From assembly GCF_036417845.1 (NCBI RefSeq), contig NC_089994.1, positions 10,186,001-10,250,000 of the forward strand: a stretch of 64,000 nucleotides of DNA. Reading direction: 5' to 3'. Source of the stretch: Apteryx mantelli. Lineage: Eukaryota > Chordata > Aves > Apterygiformes > Apterygidae. Numbering within the stretch: the stretch's first letter is position 1; each line of letters opens with the position of its first letter. A program made the position numbers and the translations under genes. Of the stretch, positions 39,964 to 64,000 are shown in pieces. The notes beneath the pieces were generated by a model. The model was not told where the DNA came from, did not search any database, and worked only from the letters and a program-made list of their open reading frames with translations.

Positions 39964-42900
39964 AAATCAAAGACCAGGGAGGAATACAGTTCAATTCCTA
40001 ATTAAGGACAGGACCAAAGTCCTCCCCTAAAACTTGAAGGAGTCCTGGATATATGTAGAATGAACAAGGCCAGGAATCAATGTAAACAAAGTCCAAAGTG
40101 TCAAGAGAATTCTCCTTATTTTTCCTGTGTTTGAAATATGTCTATGAAATAAACTCAATGAGAACACAAAGAGGCAAAAATCAAAAGGTCTTTCATGATT
40201 TAATTGGATCCAAGTCCAGCGTAAATTAAATAGTTAAAAAAAAAAAAAAAATCTTTTGACAATCTGAGAGATGTTTCTTATGTTTCCAAAGCAGCTTGTG
40301 CTCTTTAAATTGCTTCCTGTTATGTGGCTAATAATCTCTGTTTTCTACATTAGTGGAATCATTCATCCAAGCGAGCCGAATTGAGCAGCTCTATCAGAGC
40401 ACGAACACCCTGCTGCCCAAACCACTGTGCCTGAACCACTGTGCCCAACAACGTCTTCCCAATTATTTAGCAGTCTCCTGCCAGCAGAACATTAGCTCAC
40501 TCCATTTCTCTAAGGAAAATGCCTGGGTTTCCTGATGTTTTCAGCTGTGTTTGTACAACTTGCCTTCGTGTGAAGTTGAAAATTAATGCGCTTCCTCTCC
40601 ATCCTTTGAGAGAAACACAAAAAGGAAGATTATCAAGATTAAATAAAAATGCCAAAACTCAATCCTTTGTCTCTGTTGAACAGAAGTGTTTCACTAAATA
40701 GCCAAGATTCCTGTGCATCACTAATTGTGTTAGACACTCAGGCATCATGTAAGACCCTTCAATCTCCTGTATAAAGCTAAAAGCTGCTAAGTAACCTGTT
40801 GCACTGACACAGCGTTGAATAGAATATTGTTCAGCTACATTATGGCTCATTCGCACATTAGTAAGAAATCAAAATAAAACAAGCTTTCAACACCGACTCT
40901 GTTTTGTTAGGAATACACAGTGGAATAATATATTTGGACTTTGTCTCACAGGTAGCCTGCAAAGAAGGGAAAGTGGTTGTGTATTTCCTTGTTTTTTTTG
41001 TTTTTTTTTTTTTTTTAAGTTGAAAGCCTAAAAGGTGTCTTTTTTTTTTTTTTTTAAACACTGTTTTCTTTCCCCTGGTACTTTGGAAATATTAGGTAGT
41101 TATTTCCTTATTTTAGTAGAGTTATGTAATACCCTAATAGACAAAGGCTGAGAGGTATCTATAGTCCTTTTGTTTCAGATTTGTTTGAGTTATGTTAACA
41201 CCTACCTAATTCCAACTCCTAATACAGCCTTGGGAAAAAGAGGTCTCCTTGTGAAAGATTTAAGAGGAAGGATCTTGCCTTTCAGTTTTCTGCCAAGACA
41301 AGGAAGAACAAGCCTGATTCCCGTGTTTCTTCAATGTAAGGGGAACAAGGATGGAAAAACATGAATAGCGTTCCTGGTGGTCATACACTCTGTAAGAAAA
41401 CGAGGGGGCACAGAAAGGGTATCCTTACAGTTCATCTTCCATGGTGTGTAAAGGGTTTGCTTAAAAAATTGTATTAATAGATTGGACATACCCTTCCACA
41501 AACTGCTGAGACTTTTACCTGGAATAATCCCCCCTCCCCCCACCCGCCCCGAGATGCTGGTTCTAACAGGCTGCAACTCCCAACACCTCGATCCAGCTAA
41601 CAATGCAAAGCACCTTGTTCAAACAAGACTGGTCTCCATTTCACACTACCCCCAGGGAATATCCACTTTTCCCTTCATACTATATCTTTCTGACTGATGC
41701 AATCAGATTTTGGAAACCTGCCTTATTAGTTTATATTCCAGCTTCTTAAGGATGATGCTAATTTTCCATTGTAGGACCAGCAGATTTTAGATGTGCTAGA
41801 TCTTGTCTATAAGAAACAAAAAAAACCAGCATGCACAGTACTTGGATGTCATGCTTAAAAATGGACTTTAGTGAACAGCACTCCTTGCAAAGAAAGTCTG
41901 GGGGCTGAGGTGGGGAAGACACTCTCCTAACCCTAGGAGTGCTCAAAACAAGATACTTTAAAGTCATATGCTGAACAGAGAGACACATCTGCATTTTCTG
42001 ATTCATGTGAGATTTTTTTCCTTAATTTCTACACCAGTTCACCATTCTAATTTTGTTCTCCCTAGATTGGTGGTTTACTATTATAGCTTCATGCTGAGAT
42101 GGCCTAAGAGTTCCATTATATCCGTTAAAGATTAGATCATTTTCTTTTGTTTCCCACAGCAAGTAGGATCCCATTCATGTCCCAAACAGAACGTCAGTAG
42201 CTTGAATGGTGTTTTCTTAAGGTGAGTATAAGATTAAAGACTGAAATCAGATGCAGCGTTGCCAAAGCCTTTGTAATATGCATGTTTCTTATGGCAAGAT
42301 GATTGACAAGGATTGCAATAAGGTGCTGAAGGGGATATTTCACCTGGCCCATCAAAATTCAATGTAGAGGATTAGAACTAAGAAGAGCTGACAATATTGA
42401 CTTTGAGTGCCACAACGGAAATATAATTAGCTCTTTGACATGCAGTGGACAGAAATACTCCATTTCTAAAAAAATCAACTAGAGTAATTACACCAAATTT
42501 GTTGCGTGCTGCCCTGGAAAAAAAAAAAAAAAGTCTGTTCTTCTGTTTCTTTCTTTTCCAGTAAAATTCAAGTTTGGCACTAGAATAAATGCATACAAAA
42601 CCAGCCTTTCTGCTGGAAGAACATCAGGAAAACTTTGTGCATAAAACTAAAAAAACTCTCTTAAAAGAGAGCACACAAACCTGAAAGAATGAAAAAGTCA
42701 ATGAATTTTATAAAAGTTTACTTATTGCAAAACAAACTGTCTGCACTATGCTTATTAAAGGCATATTTCATTGCCTAATCATAGATGTCTATTGTACCTT
42801 TTATGTTGTGAATAATAATTGCAGTCTGTTCCCCAACTGTAATTCCAAAAGACATTTTGGCATATGCTTATATTGATTCCCCTTTAACAAAGCACTTGAG

Positions 42901-45900
42901 AGACATGCTTGCATCCCACTGAAATTAATGGCTAACATTAACTTTGAGCACATTGATTTCACTGGGATTTAGACACATGGCAAATTATATGGGCACAAAG
43001 TTACCTACTTTGCTGGATAGGCACGAACCTCTGAAGAGGAGACTTTGAGCACAAAAGTCTGTATAATGTGCAACTAGTTTGATTAGAAATACACTTTTGC
43101 TAACACAGCTATTCCGGTAAAAACAAACGCCACACTGCAATATATTTGCTGGAGTGAAATACCTTTTCTAGCGCCTGATCTGGAATAACCTACAATGTAG
43201 AAATATTTTCCAATAGATATAACTATGTACAGTGCATGCATAAATGGGAAAAGGCAAAACTTAGTTATAGACAATATCTTAGCATTGAGAACAAGCTATC
43301 ATTAGGTATAATCCAAATACTGTAGTACATTCAATTCCCAATTTATAAAAATTAGTGTCTATATGCTTCTCTGTTAATAATTTCCCTTTTGTGCTATTCC
43401 TGATTGCTGCAGGATTAACTGGTATATGAAAATAAGGAGAAAAAGAATAATCATAATGATGCTTACCTTGCTGCCTTTTTAGCCACTGTTCCTAGTTATC
43501 CTAATTAGTTAGAAACCGCAGTGAAATATTCCAGGAAATTAAAACAGAATAAAAACTGCAGAAGTAAAAATGCCTTTAAATGCATTCTAGTCAATATTCC
43601 TTCTCAGAATCGCATCAAGGGCAAATCCTGAGGGAGTGTTAAACTAGCCTATTTGAGAAGCTCAATCAGTATCATCTGACTTAATGGGAACTTTTCAAAA
43701 GAAACGAACTTAAGAAATAAAAGGAAATTGAGATTAATTCAAAACAATGCAGTTCTCTTTTCTGACTGAGAAGTTTCTCAGAGTTTTTAAACAATGTTTT
43801 TCTAGTCATTTCCTAATTCATTTTCCAACTTTTTTACCTAGCAGTACCCACTGCTTTGCTGTTTCGTTGCCTTCACTTGGCTTTGCTGTAGTGCATTTTT
43901 TCCACTGTATTTTGTAGTGGAAAATCCAAAGTGAATAGCTAAACATATAATAGTTTAAGCCCCGTATAGTGCACTGCCTGCACTGTATTTCAAGGGAGTT
44001 CCCTCTTGATGAGTCTTCAAGAAGCATGTCAACACACACGGACTGTGAACATACCTGTTAGACCTCATTAGATGGAAAAAAAGAGGAGAGTATTTGAAAC
44101 CACCATTACTAGGGTCTAGGGGTTCTCTTAGTTTAAAACAGTTGAGAAGGTCATCCAGCCTGGAATAATCTCTATGGTTATTCAGTTTAGGCATAAGAGA
44201 GACAGACAGATATTAACATTTTTGTTTTAAGGGGTCTCAGTCTGGCTACTACTTCTAGTTTCCTTGACACATACCACAACCAAGAGAAACAGCAGTAGGA
44301 TCAACAAGGAAATCTTTTGTAAGCAGAAACTCTATTTGCAAAATTAAAAAAATACATTCAAACACTTACTAGAAAAAATTATTCTTTATTAATTCATAAC
44401 ACAGCACAATAAATATTGGGATCATATATATGAGGGACCCAGCAATCCTCAGACTTGTCTGCACCATGGTATGGTTTGACAAACAAGCCCTCATTAGCTG
44501 GCACCCTGAGAAGCCTGACTAAAATTATTTTTACCTTTCACATATCATCAGTAATTTGCTGCGTACATCAGCCATTTCAGTTGACATTAGTCAGGCTTAA
44601 AAAAAAAAAAAATCTTAAGGACCATCCCTGGAAAGTTATGGAAGGAATCCATTAGGAAAAAAAGCACGATCACAGTAGTTTTCATTATTCTGTCTTGCTC
44701 CCAGTTCTGATGTTACGGTTATGTAGGTGTGAATGGACATTTAGTTTTACTTTGGTGGGCAACAACATTTTGCACTAAATAAGGAACAGAACTAGGCTGC
44801 AACTCAAGATAAGAGCAATTTTCAGTAAGTCCACACAGCAATTCTAAAACCAAAAACTGCTCCATGACATTACTTCAGAGAATGCTGACATGCATTAATT
44901 TCACACCCCAAATACACTGAGGACACTTTTCCATGAACTCTCTCTATTTGTTGTCCCAAATCATTATTTTCAGCTTTATAATGAATGAAATAAACTCATC
45001 TTTCCATTGATTTGTCGGTAGCAGAAGTGAATTCAGTCTGTTGGATGCATTGCCAACAGGACAATGCAGCCACTTTTGCATGGCTGAATCCCAGTGCTTT
45101 AATTCATGGCTGCAAAAGAAACTGTGATAGGGAATCCCTAGGAAAAAAAACCCTCTTGTATACCTATACACATTCCATTTTAGTCAGGGGTGGGGTGATT
45201 CTCACATCAAGATCTCTGTAGACTGAGATGCTCAGTATCTCAATGTTTGAAATACAAAGTAAAATATTTTCAAAAAAATAACTTACTATGAACTTTGTTT
45301 TTTTACAGCTGGGAAAATCTAGTAGGTTTTTGGCTGTATCATATCCCCAGGCCTTTATTAAAGGAGACGGGAACTTTCTGAGTGCACAGGTAGGCACCCA
45401 TTCACATGCAGACGTAAAATTTTCATACCATTTCTTCTAAAGGCAGTAGCAATGTTTGGGCAGCATTCCAACTATACTTCTACTCAAAATATTTCTTTTC
45501 ATCCACAAGCTTATGGAAGATTTCAGAGCTGAAAAAAAATGCATCAGCAGATCTGATAGGGAATGCCACTTGCACTAAAACTTTATCATTACTTCCTTCT
45601 TTTACTAGAAGTGTCAGGAAGTTTTAGAGAGAAAGCATTAAGGGTTTTTTTTGTTTGTTTTTAAGTCAGAACAAATCCTTGAAAACAGAATATTTTCGTA
45701 TCAATGAGTGTGATAAACGCTGTTACATCCCTTTTTTTTTTTTAAATGTCTGATCAATTTTTCTCAAATAGTTTCTCATGACAGATACAACTCTGGTGAT
45801 AAGAAATATTTCACCTTTGAAATAGACCAATCGCTTGCCTGTGTTGCAATCTGCAGTGAAACAGCAGTCAAAGAAAAATATGGCAAAGATATACATGATC

Positions 45901-46199
45901 ATGAGACTATTCTCCCAAACTGCAATAAGCAGAAGTAGGACAGCTAAGAAAATATCAAATTCCATTTGCAGAAACATTGATATAAATTAACAGCAAAAAA
46001 GAAAAGTTTTGTTTTATCTAAAGATCGCCTCTCCCTTTCATGCATGCATTACTAGTGTAAAGGCTGCAAAATCTTAGTGACTATGCTTATCAAAATATTG
46101 GCAACTGCAACTTGGACTGAAATTCAAAGCAGTTTGTTTTGGGTTTTGCCTTTGTCAGGCTACCTGTTTAACAGGGTTCTGCAAAAGAAGCTTCACTGT

Positions 46200-47410
46200 A
46201 AGATTTCTAATTTTTTTTTTTATTGTCACAAATTAACCAGCATCTCCCCCTTCTGGCTAGCAGAAAAATAAGCAGGAACTTGCAATAGAAATATGCTTTC
46301 TTACTCTGGCCAATATTCTGAAAAAATTTTGCAGAGAATTATTTTCAAAGTGTGTTCTGAGAAGGACCATTTCCTCTCTAAATCACTGTTTAATACAGTT
46401 CCCTTCAGTAATACGTATTTTATTAAAGACCAAATCTCAAGTCATTCAAAAGTGGCATCCAGCTTATCAGTGACTAAATATTAAAAGCAAACCAACAAAG
46501 CTATCACTGGGTCAGCCAGATTTCCACATTCTATCAAACAGAAAAAGCTGCATGAGCTAGAATATTTGTGGCTTTGATTCTATTGTCAATATTGCTTAGT
46601 ATGTGGTGTTCAAGCAGTAATTTGAGAGATGTCAATTTAATTTGAACTGAAATGAATTAGCAATTTCAAGAGTGGGAAGAGAAGTCACCATAACATGAAG
46701 CTCTTTCTTTAGCACCTCTGAACTGACTAAAACACCTATCAGCCTTCACACCATAATGTTATGACCACACTGCCAGGGAATTCATCCAGTAGCAGCACAG
46801 CTTCAGTGATAATTGATCTTCTATCAAATTCCTGAACACAGCACATTTTAAAGAAAAAACGAAGATGGCTGCTTACCTATTGTTACACACTCTGGGAACG
46901 TGTTTCTACTGGTGAGCACAGAGTCTCAGTGTCCAAGATTAGGATCAGTAATGAACTATCCAAGTATTTCAGAGAAGGTATCTTCGGTGCGCTTCTAAGG
47001 GAGGCCCTGTCTGATTCCTGGCATCTGCATGAACATAGTGCGAGACACGTCTATTGGCAGTCAGCCATGCCAACAGAGAAACTCATATGACAACCATTTA
47101 AATTGTAGAAGGCCTCAGATGGCAATGGCTTCAGATACATTTTTATATATAAAACAGTGATTATTCCTTAGCTCTGAGCAAGAGAAGAGTTATAGACGCT
47201 TTGAAAGGGCAAGAGAGATGTGTTATAGTAGAACTGCATTGGTTTTAGAACTATGAGGATGGGAGAACAATATCTTAATCTGACTGTGAGAAAAAGGTGT
47301 CTACAGAGGGAATTTGAAAGATTCCTGGAACTCCAACCATTAAAATGGTTTCAACTCAAAATGCCCCTTTTCTATTTTGTGCTCTTTTTCCTTCTTTCCA
47401 GGGATGGTAT
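46200..47410 (-). other. TXNRD2: Probable TXNRD2 3' UTR and nearby polyadenylation signals
   Basis: This is sequence directly after the TAA stop. Minus-strand AATAAA hexamers occur at 46424-46419 and 46224-46219, so the transcript may end in this stretch, but nothing confirms which is used. A SECIS element is required here for selenocysteine insertion. I looked for an ATGA or GTGA core followed by an unpaired AA and a distal GA with pairing arms, and found no convincing fit. A small perfect hairpin (AACCATT/AATGGTT, about 47335-47350) is too short to be one. Confidence 0.35.
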
Positions 47411-59453
<12,043 letters not shown>

Positions 59454-62400
59454 TTAAGGAAAAAAAGAAATTAATGTAAAAACTACTTGAAAACTTTGGC
59501 AGAGTTAATCTAAAAAACTGGCATTCCCCATCATAGATTTCCAAGTCCGTTGTGCTATTTGATGGTCCAAGTAGAAAGAAAACAAAATGATGGTGAAAAG
59601 CTGAAAAGGTGGAAAGTATGGATATGAATTCCTTTGTGATAGGAGCTCTATTACCATTGCCTTTGCTTAGACTATTTAGAAGAAAGGTATCCTTTAAAAA
59701 TGTGCAGGACACCATCCACTGCAAAACGTGCAAAAGAGTTGGTTTAATATTTATCACATATTCTAAATTTAGTTTGCAGACAATATGAATACATATATAT
59801 ATGTATATATATATATAAATAAACAAACAAGCAACTTCTACAATGAAAATTACCAATAAACACTAACTGAAAGGCACTCAGTACTGACAAACAGCCTGCT
59901 GTGCACACTTGTGGACACAAATTATTAGCAATGCTGTCCAACATTAAGCATTCCTAAAGTCCTCTTTTCTTTTTATCTTATACTTATTTTAAAGCTTTTT
60001 TAGTCCCCTCAGCTTGGACAATAAAGTTTTATCAACTTTGCTCTAAAGTCCTTAATGCTGAGATATTTAGGTCAAACACTGTACAAACATTTTGTAGAAT
60101 TTAAAACTATTATTTTCACTGGATTTAAAGATGAATGCAGCAAACTCTACTGAGCCGAGATTATTACAGCTTCCTCTTCCAAAGATTTTAAACTCCATCT
60201 CTTCCACAGGATTGCTCTCTCTAAATTACATTTCAAACTATACACCTTTAAAAATATTTTTGTAATTTTTTCTGCAGAGTTACCACTAAGATCACCAAAA
60301 TCTTGATAACACTACACTGAGCTTCTGTACAGTCCTAGCACAATGGGTCCTGATCCAGGAGTGGAATATTAGATCCCATCCAATTTTTCAAATGTATTTG
60401 AAAGTTAATGCGCACTGTCAATTTATCAGGTACTCCCAGAATTTGTAAGGACATACAGGGTGACATAGAGGAGATTGCCCAAATATCTCTAAACAAAGGA
60501 AGTTTTATAGTGTTGCATCCATTTCAGAGGCTATAAATGGATATATTTCTATCCTTTGTGTGGGAGTCATGATTTTGTGTTTGATGTTAATACAGAACTA
60601 TAGCAAAGCAAACCAAAAAGGGAAATGTGTTTTCATTACAAAAACAAGTTCTTTGATGTTAATGTAGGAAATTATTAAACAAAAGGAAAACCTGGCTTGT
60701 CAATACAGATCTAATTATATGTAAACACATGATTCACTGCTTTATACATCTGCCATATAGCCAGGCCCCCCAAACAATGTCACATCTGAATGCCTCTGTA
60801 AAGACTTCTGTGTATTAATTTCATCTGGTGAAACCAACACTTCCTCTGGGAGCACTGACTGAAGCTGTCGGCACTTGGCTATCTGTCTGTCTTCCCTTCT
60901 GTTGTCCCCATGGGATGTTGATCTGCTGTTCCTTCTCTGCCCCCTGCTCCCCAGTCCTGATGCTATCAGGCAACAAAAATAATAAACCTTCAGGACCTTA
61001 TCTTGGCTCGGATGTGAAACAACTTCCTACCGTTGTATTTCTTTGTGTATTGAGAGTAAAGCCTGGATATTCTGCAAATGGACAGCTAATGGGGTTTTCT
61101 AGTTTCCCCTTTTTCCTGCCAGGCAGAGCCAAGAGAAAGCTTAGCACGCAATGGCAGGCACTGAAAAAGAAAAAAAAAAAAAGAAGAAAAAAAAGGAAAA
61201 CTGTCAATAGAGTCATTTAAAGAGCTGTGACAACAACAACAGCTGAGTTTATCAAATCTGCAGGATAACACTTAACCTTTCGATTCCAATCTATTTTAAC
61301 ATGTGTACAGTTTGGTATTAATAGCTAGGAGTTACAAAAAAATGTGTTGCTACTCATAGTGAAGCTTCTCTCCCAACTTCACTGCCTAAATATTATTTCT
61401 GAGAGCAATAATAAAACATTAAAAACTTAGCTGAAACTTTATTGGCCTTTAGCCCCATCTGGCTCACTTCCATAAACCAGAATTACACTTACTCATCTTG
61501 CTTCACATCAAATTCACTAGCTTAGGTTCATGAATAACCAAAGTGGCTTGGTAAGTTTTAATACCAAATTCAGGAAATCCTGACATTTCTCAACATTCAC
61601 TTACTTGTATTATAGAATCAGTTGTTACTATTTCTTAGTAGTACCGGATGGGAAGGATATTTATTTCATTCCCACAACTTAAGTTTTTTTACATTTACAG
61701 CTTTAAGAAAGGACGAGTTTATAGCTTCTTCCTAAGATCCAGAGGGCAATACAAAATTAGACCAAATCCTACCAGGCACAAAAGAGAGATGGCCGTTTTT
61801 TTTTTACAAGTCAGCACACGTGCTTTTAGTTTGAAGATGCCCAACTGCCCTGAAACGTAAAGAACAAGGAAACACAAGACTAGCTTTAGCTTTTAGTCAA
61901 AGCAGAAAGATGCCAGGCATCTAGGAAAAAGATGCCAATTCAAATCTGACCCTTAAAAAGGCTACATGACTCCTGCATTTTTAATACTACGCCATAATCC
62001 CGTCTTTAAGAGACCCATACAGTAACCACGCAACTCTGAAAACCACACAGATCTCTGCTCTCAGGGCCTGTCCCCATTCACTTTTGACTTTAAAAGAAAA
62101 GAAAAGAAAAAAAGGCAGCGTTTTGACCTGGTTTTGTAAAATCTAGCAACATGGCTTACTGAGGAGGCCATCAGCCAGCCTAGCTACAGAGAGCAACAAG
62201 AGACTGGTTAAAGCACGTATCTCAAAAACGCACCAGATCGGTCATACTGTAACGTGGCAACTCTGTCCTACCATCTGCTGAGCGGTTCTAGGAATCAGGC
62301 TTCCACACAGTTAGGCAGGGGCAGCTCCAGGCTGCTGTGACCAACGAGACTTTGGGTGCAGGACCTACATCAGTGAGACCGAAGCAGCTAAAATGAGAAG

Positions 62401-62699
62401 AAACCATAGGAATTGGCATAGTCAAGTAAATATGTAGCAGCAGTAAACCAGGGATAGCATACTCCTGCGTACAGTAAGATTTCCCAGGGTGATAAAGGCA
62501 CAGCTGACAGCAGTCTGTAGAGCTTTTATAATGGGTCTTTTGCAGCTTCTTAATCACAGAAACTGGAGTGGTCTGTTTACTCCCTAGCATTTGAAAAATC
62601 CCAACCAGAGTCAGCCAAGCATTTCATTACCAGGCACATCAACGCCTGCAGCCAAAAGGCCTCTGTGAAGATTCTGCAGGGTGGTTCTTCCAGCATAAA

Positions 62700-62980
62700 A
62701 CCTAAGCCCAGCGGTCTTCTCCATGTCTTCCCTAGACATTTGCATTTCAATCCATCACTTCATCCCCTCTACCCAATCTGTGATCTCAGGTTGACCTTGA
62801 TCAAAATCTCATCTGTTTTCCCATCGTGTTGGTACTCTCTCCCATCTCATTCTGGGTGTCTAACACACTCTCAAATCGGTTTCATGACCACTACCTTTTC
62901 CTCCTCCAAATCCCTCCTGAAAACCCACAAGCCGTTCACAAAAACTCAGCCAGCTGATAACAGCCACGAGGACCAATTCA
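62700..62980 (+). repeat. L2-like LINE 3' remnant
   Basis: Pyrimidine-rich text with ACTACCTTTTCCTCCTCCAA then ATCCCTCCTGAAAACCCACA is close to the L2 3' UTR phrase about training-sized fragments CTCCTCCAAATCCCTCCTG. It is old and truncated. Confidence 0.35.
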
Positions 62981-63230
62981 GTATAACTAATGTTCAGGTT
63001 AGAAAAAATATTGACTACTGTAGGATTAACAAAAGTAAAAATAAATAAATAAATAAAGTCACATTCAGAAGCCTTACACCATTGATAGAAGTGTGCACCA
63101 AGGCTACAAGGATGTTTTTGAACATTTCATCCATTACTGATAGACTCTCAGCATGCCTGCCACAATTTGTAAAAAGATCTGACCCTTAGTCAGTGCCAGG
63201 GCAGTAACCGGCTCTTTGCTAAGTCTGCAA

Positions 63231-63265
63231 GGCTGTGCTGTTTCTCGAGGCTGTGCTGTTTCTCG
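63231..63265 (+). repeat. 18-bp tandem duplication
   Basis: GGCTGTGCTGTTTCTCG occurs twice, separated by one A. It is probably a recent slippage or duplication event. Confidence 0.9.
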
Positions 63266-64000
63266 TAGCACTGATTAGTTATACTGATTATTCAGAAGAG
63301 GTGTCTCCGCAGGGAGCTTGTGGCTGCCCTGGTGCAAGCAGTAATCACCCAGGCATCACCATCCACTGTATATCAGAAGTTATTTGCATCCGCAGACAAA
63401 AAGCCAAGGCGCTGTCACTTTGGTCCCACTGGAACCAGAAGAGAGAAGAGCAGCTCCAAATGCTGCATAACCAAACAAAAACCTTACAGTGCGGGACAGA
63501 CTTCTAACAGTTGTAGTTGTTTTGTTTTCAAGGTCCTTTGCAAGGTAAAGTGGGCTAGAAACACTTTCTGAGAAGGATGCTACATTTCTCTTTACATTAA
63601 TTCTCCCATGTTAAGCTTGCTGTAACCAAAGGTTTTGTATGTCCTTAATGGCTGTTTCTGCAGTGTCAAAAACCAATACCCATGATCCACTATCAAATGT
63701 GGTCATTGGCTTCAACCTCCTATACACTTATGGGTGAACGGATCATGTATTCTGCAGAAAACATCACATTACTTTTACTGGTCTCATGAAATTACTTTGC
63801 AGCATTTTCCACCAGTCAGTTTTTTATTTATTTATACCAATCTCTAGGTTTGAAGTTAGGGGCCAGCTATTGTGTATCAAATTAATGTCATCTGATGGTT
63901 CAAATTCCAAAATATTCTCTTGTGCATATTGGAGGCTCAGCCTAACAGTTAGCTTTTCCTCAACACGAAGGAGTGATTTTGGTAACCATGAGTTGGTGAT

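Larger units (their letters stand above)
33061..46199. other. Intergenic DNA 3' of TXNRD2, no recognised gene
   Basis: Unique AT-rich sequence with poly-A/T runs (33171, 40235, 41000, 41040, 42522, 44600), the low-complexity tracts listed separately, a minor CpG-rich patch and the candidate exon at 37601-37680. I see no gene, tRNA or named repeat beyond these. Confidence 0.5.

Noticed and set aside
44960..44999. SECIS-like hairpin on the minus strand: ATGA, about 8 paired bases, AAA in the loop, then TGAT
   Set aside because: The AAA lies on the 3' side of the loop, the stem is short and purely AT-rich, no basal helix forms, and it is 2.4 kb from the stop.
45723..45977. Hydrophobic 84-codon minus frame downstream of TXNRD2
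   Set aside because: AT-rich sequence gives Phe/Ile/Leu-rich chance frames. It has no known match, and its N- and C-termini run into simple sequence.
60828..61220. 130-codon plus-strand frame ending in a Lys/Arg tail
   Set aside because: The tail is an A-rich run, there is no recognised domain, and it lies inside a TXNRD2 intron on the opposite strand.

Overview
This is a window of vertebrate nuclear DNA. The best fit is a bird, or at least a sauropsid. Recognised genes are split by GT-AG introns, the background is AT-rich, and one well-preserved CR1 LINE tail ends in the characteristic 8-bp ATTCTGTG repeat. A second short CR1 tail, one old CR1-lineage remnant, and several worn MIR/CORE-SINE-like and L2-like pieces make up the recognised dispersed repeats. 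There is no prokaryotic operon, CRISPR array, phage or plasmid structure.

The only gene I can name with confidence is TXNRD2, mitochondrial thioredoxin reductase, on the minus strand. Six consecutive 3' coding exons are present, at 59452-59316, 54132-54037, 53812-53720, 52368-52297, 50425-50328 and 47540-47411. They join in frame with consensus splice sites. They encode the end of the pyridine-nucleotide-disulphide oxidoreductase region, the dimer-interface domain and the C-terminal Gly-Cys-Sec-Gly redox tail. The selenocysteine codon is an in-frame TGA at 47419-47417, followed by Gly and a TAA stop. The 5' exons lie beyond 64000. I could not find the expected SECIS element by eye.

A strong CpG island (about 21540-22340) carries NRF1, CRE-like and E-box sites, with a splice-donor-like site pointing outward on each strand. 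It looks like a bidirectional promoter. On its minus side, five short candidate exons between 15.6 and 2.8 kb have compatible reading phases, but I cannot assign them to a family. In mammals the gene 3' of TXNRD2 is GNB1L, but I saw no WD-repeat exon, so I make no such call.

Between the island and TXNRD2 (22.4-47.4 kb) there is no recognised coding sequence. This interval holds two blocks that look like conserved regulatory DNA (about 29.56-29.91 and 32.82-33.06 kb), an unusually long unassigned open frame (30512-31225, minus), a weaker CpG-rich patch near 37 kb and several simple repeats. The TXNRD2 introns hold a roughly 200-bp (CA)n/(GA)n tract and the CR1 insertion, both in the last intron.
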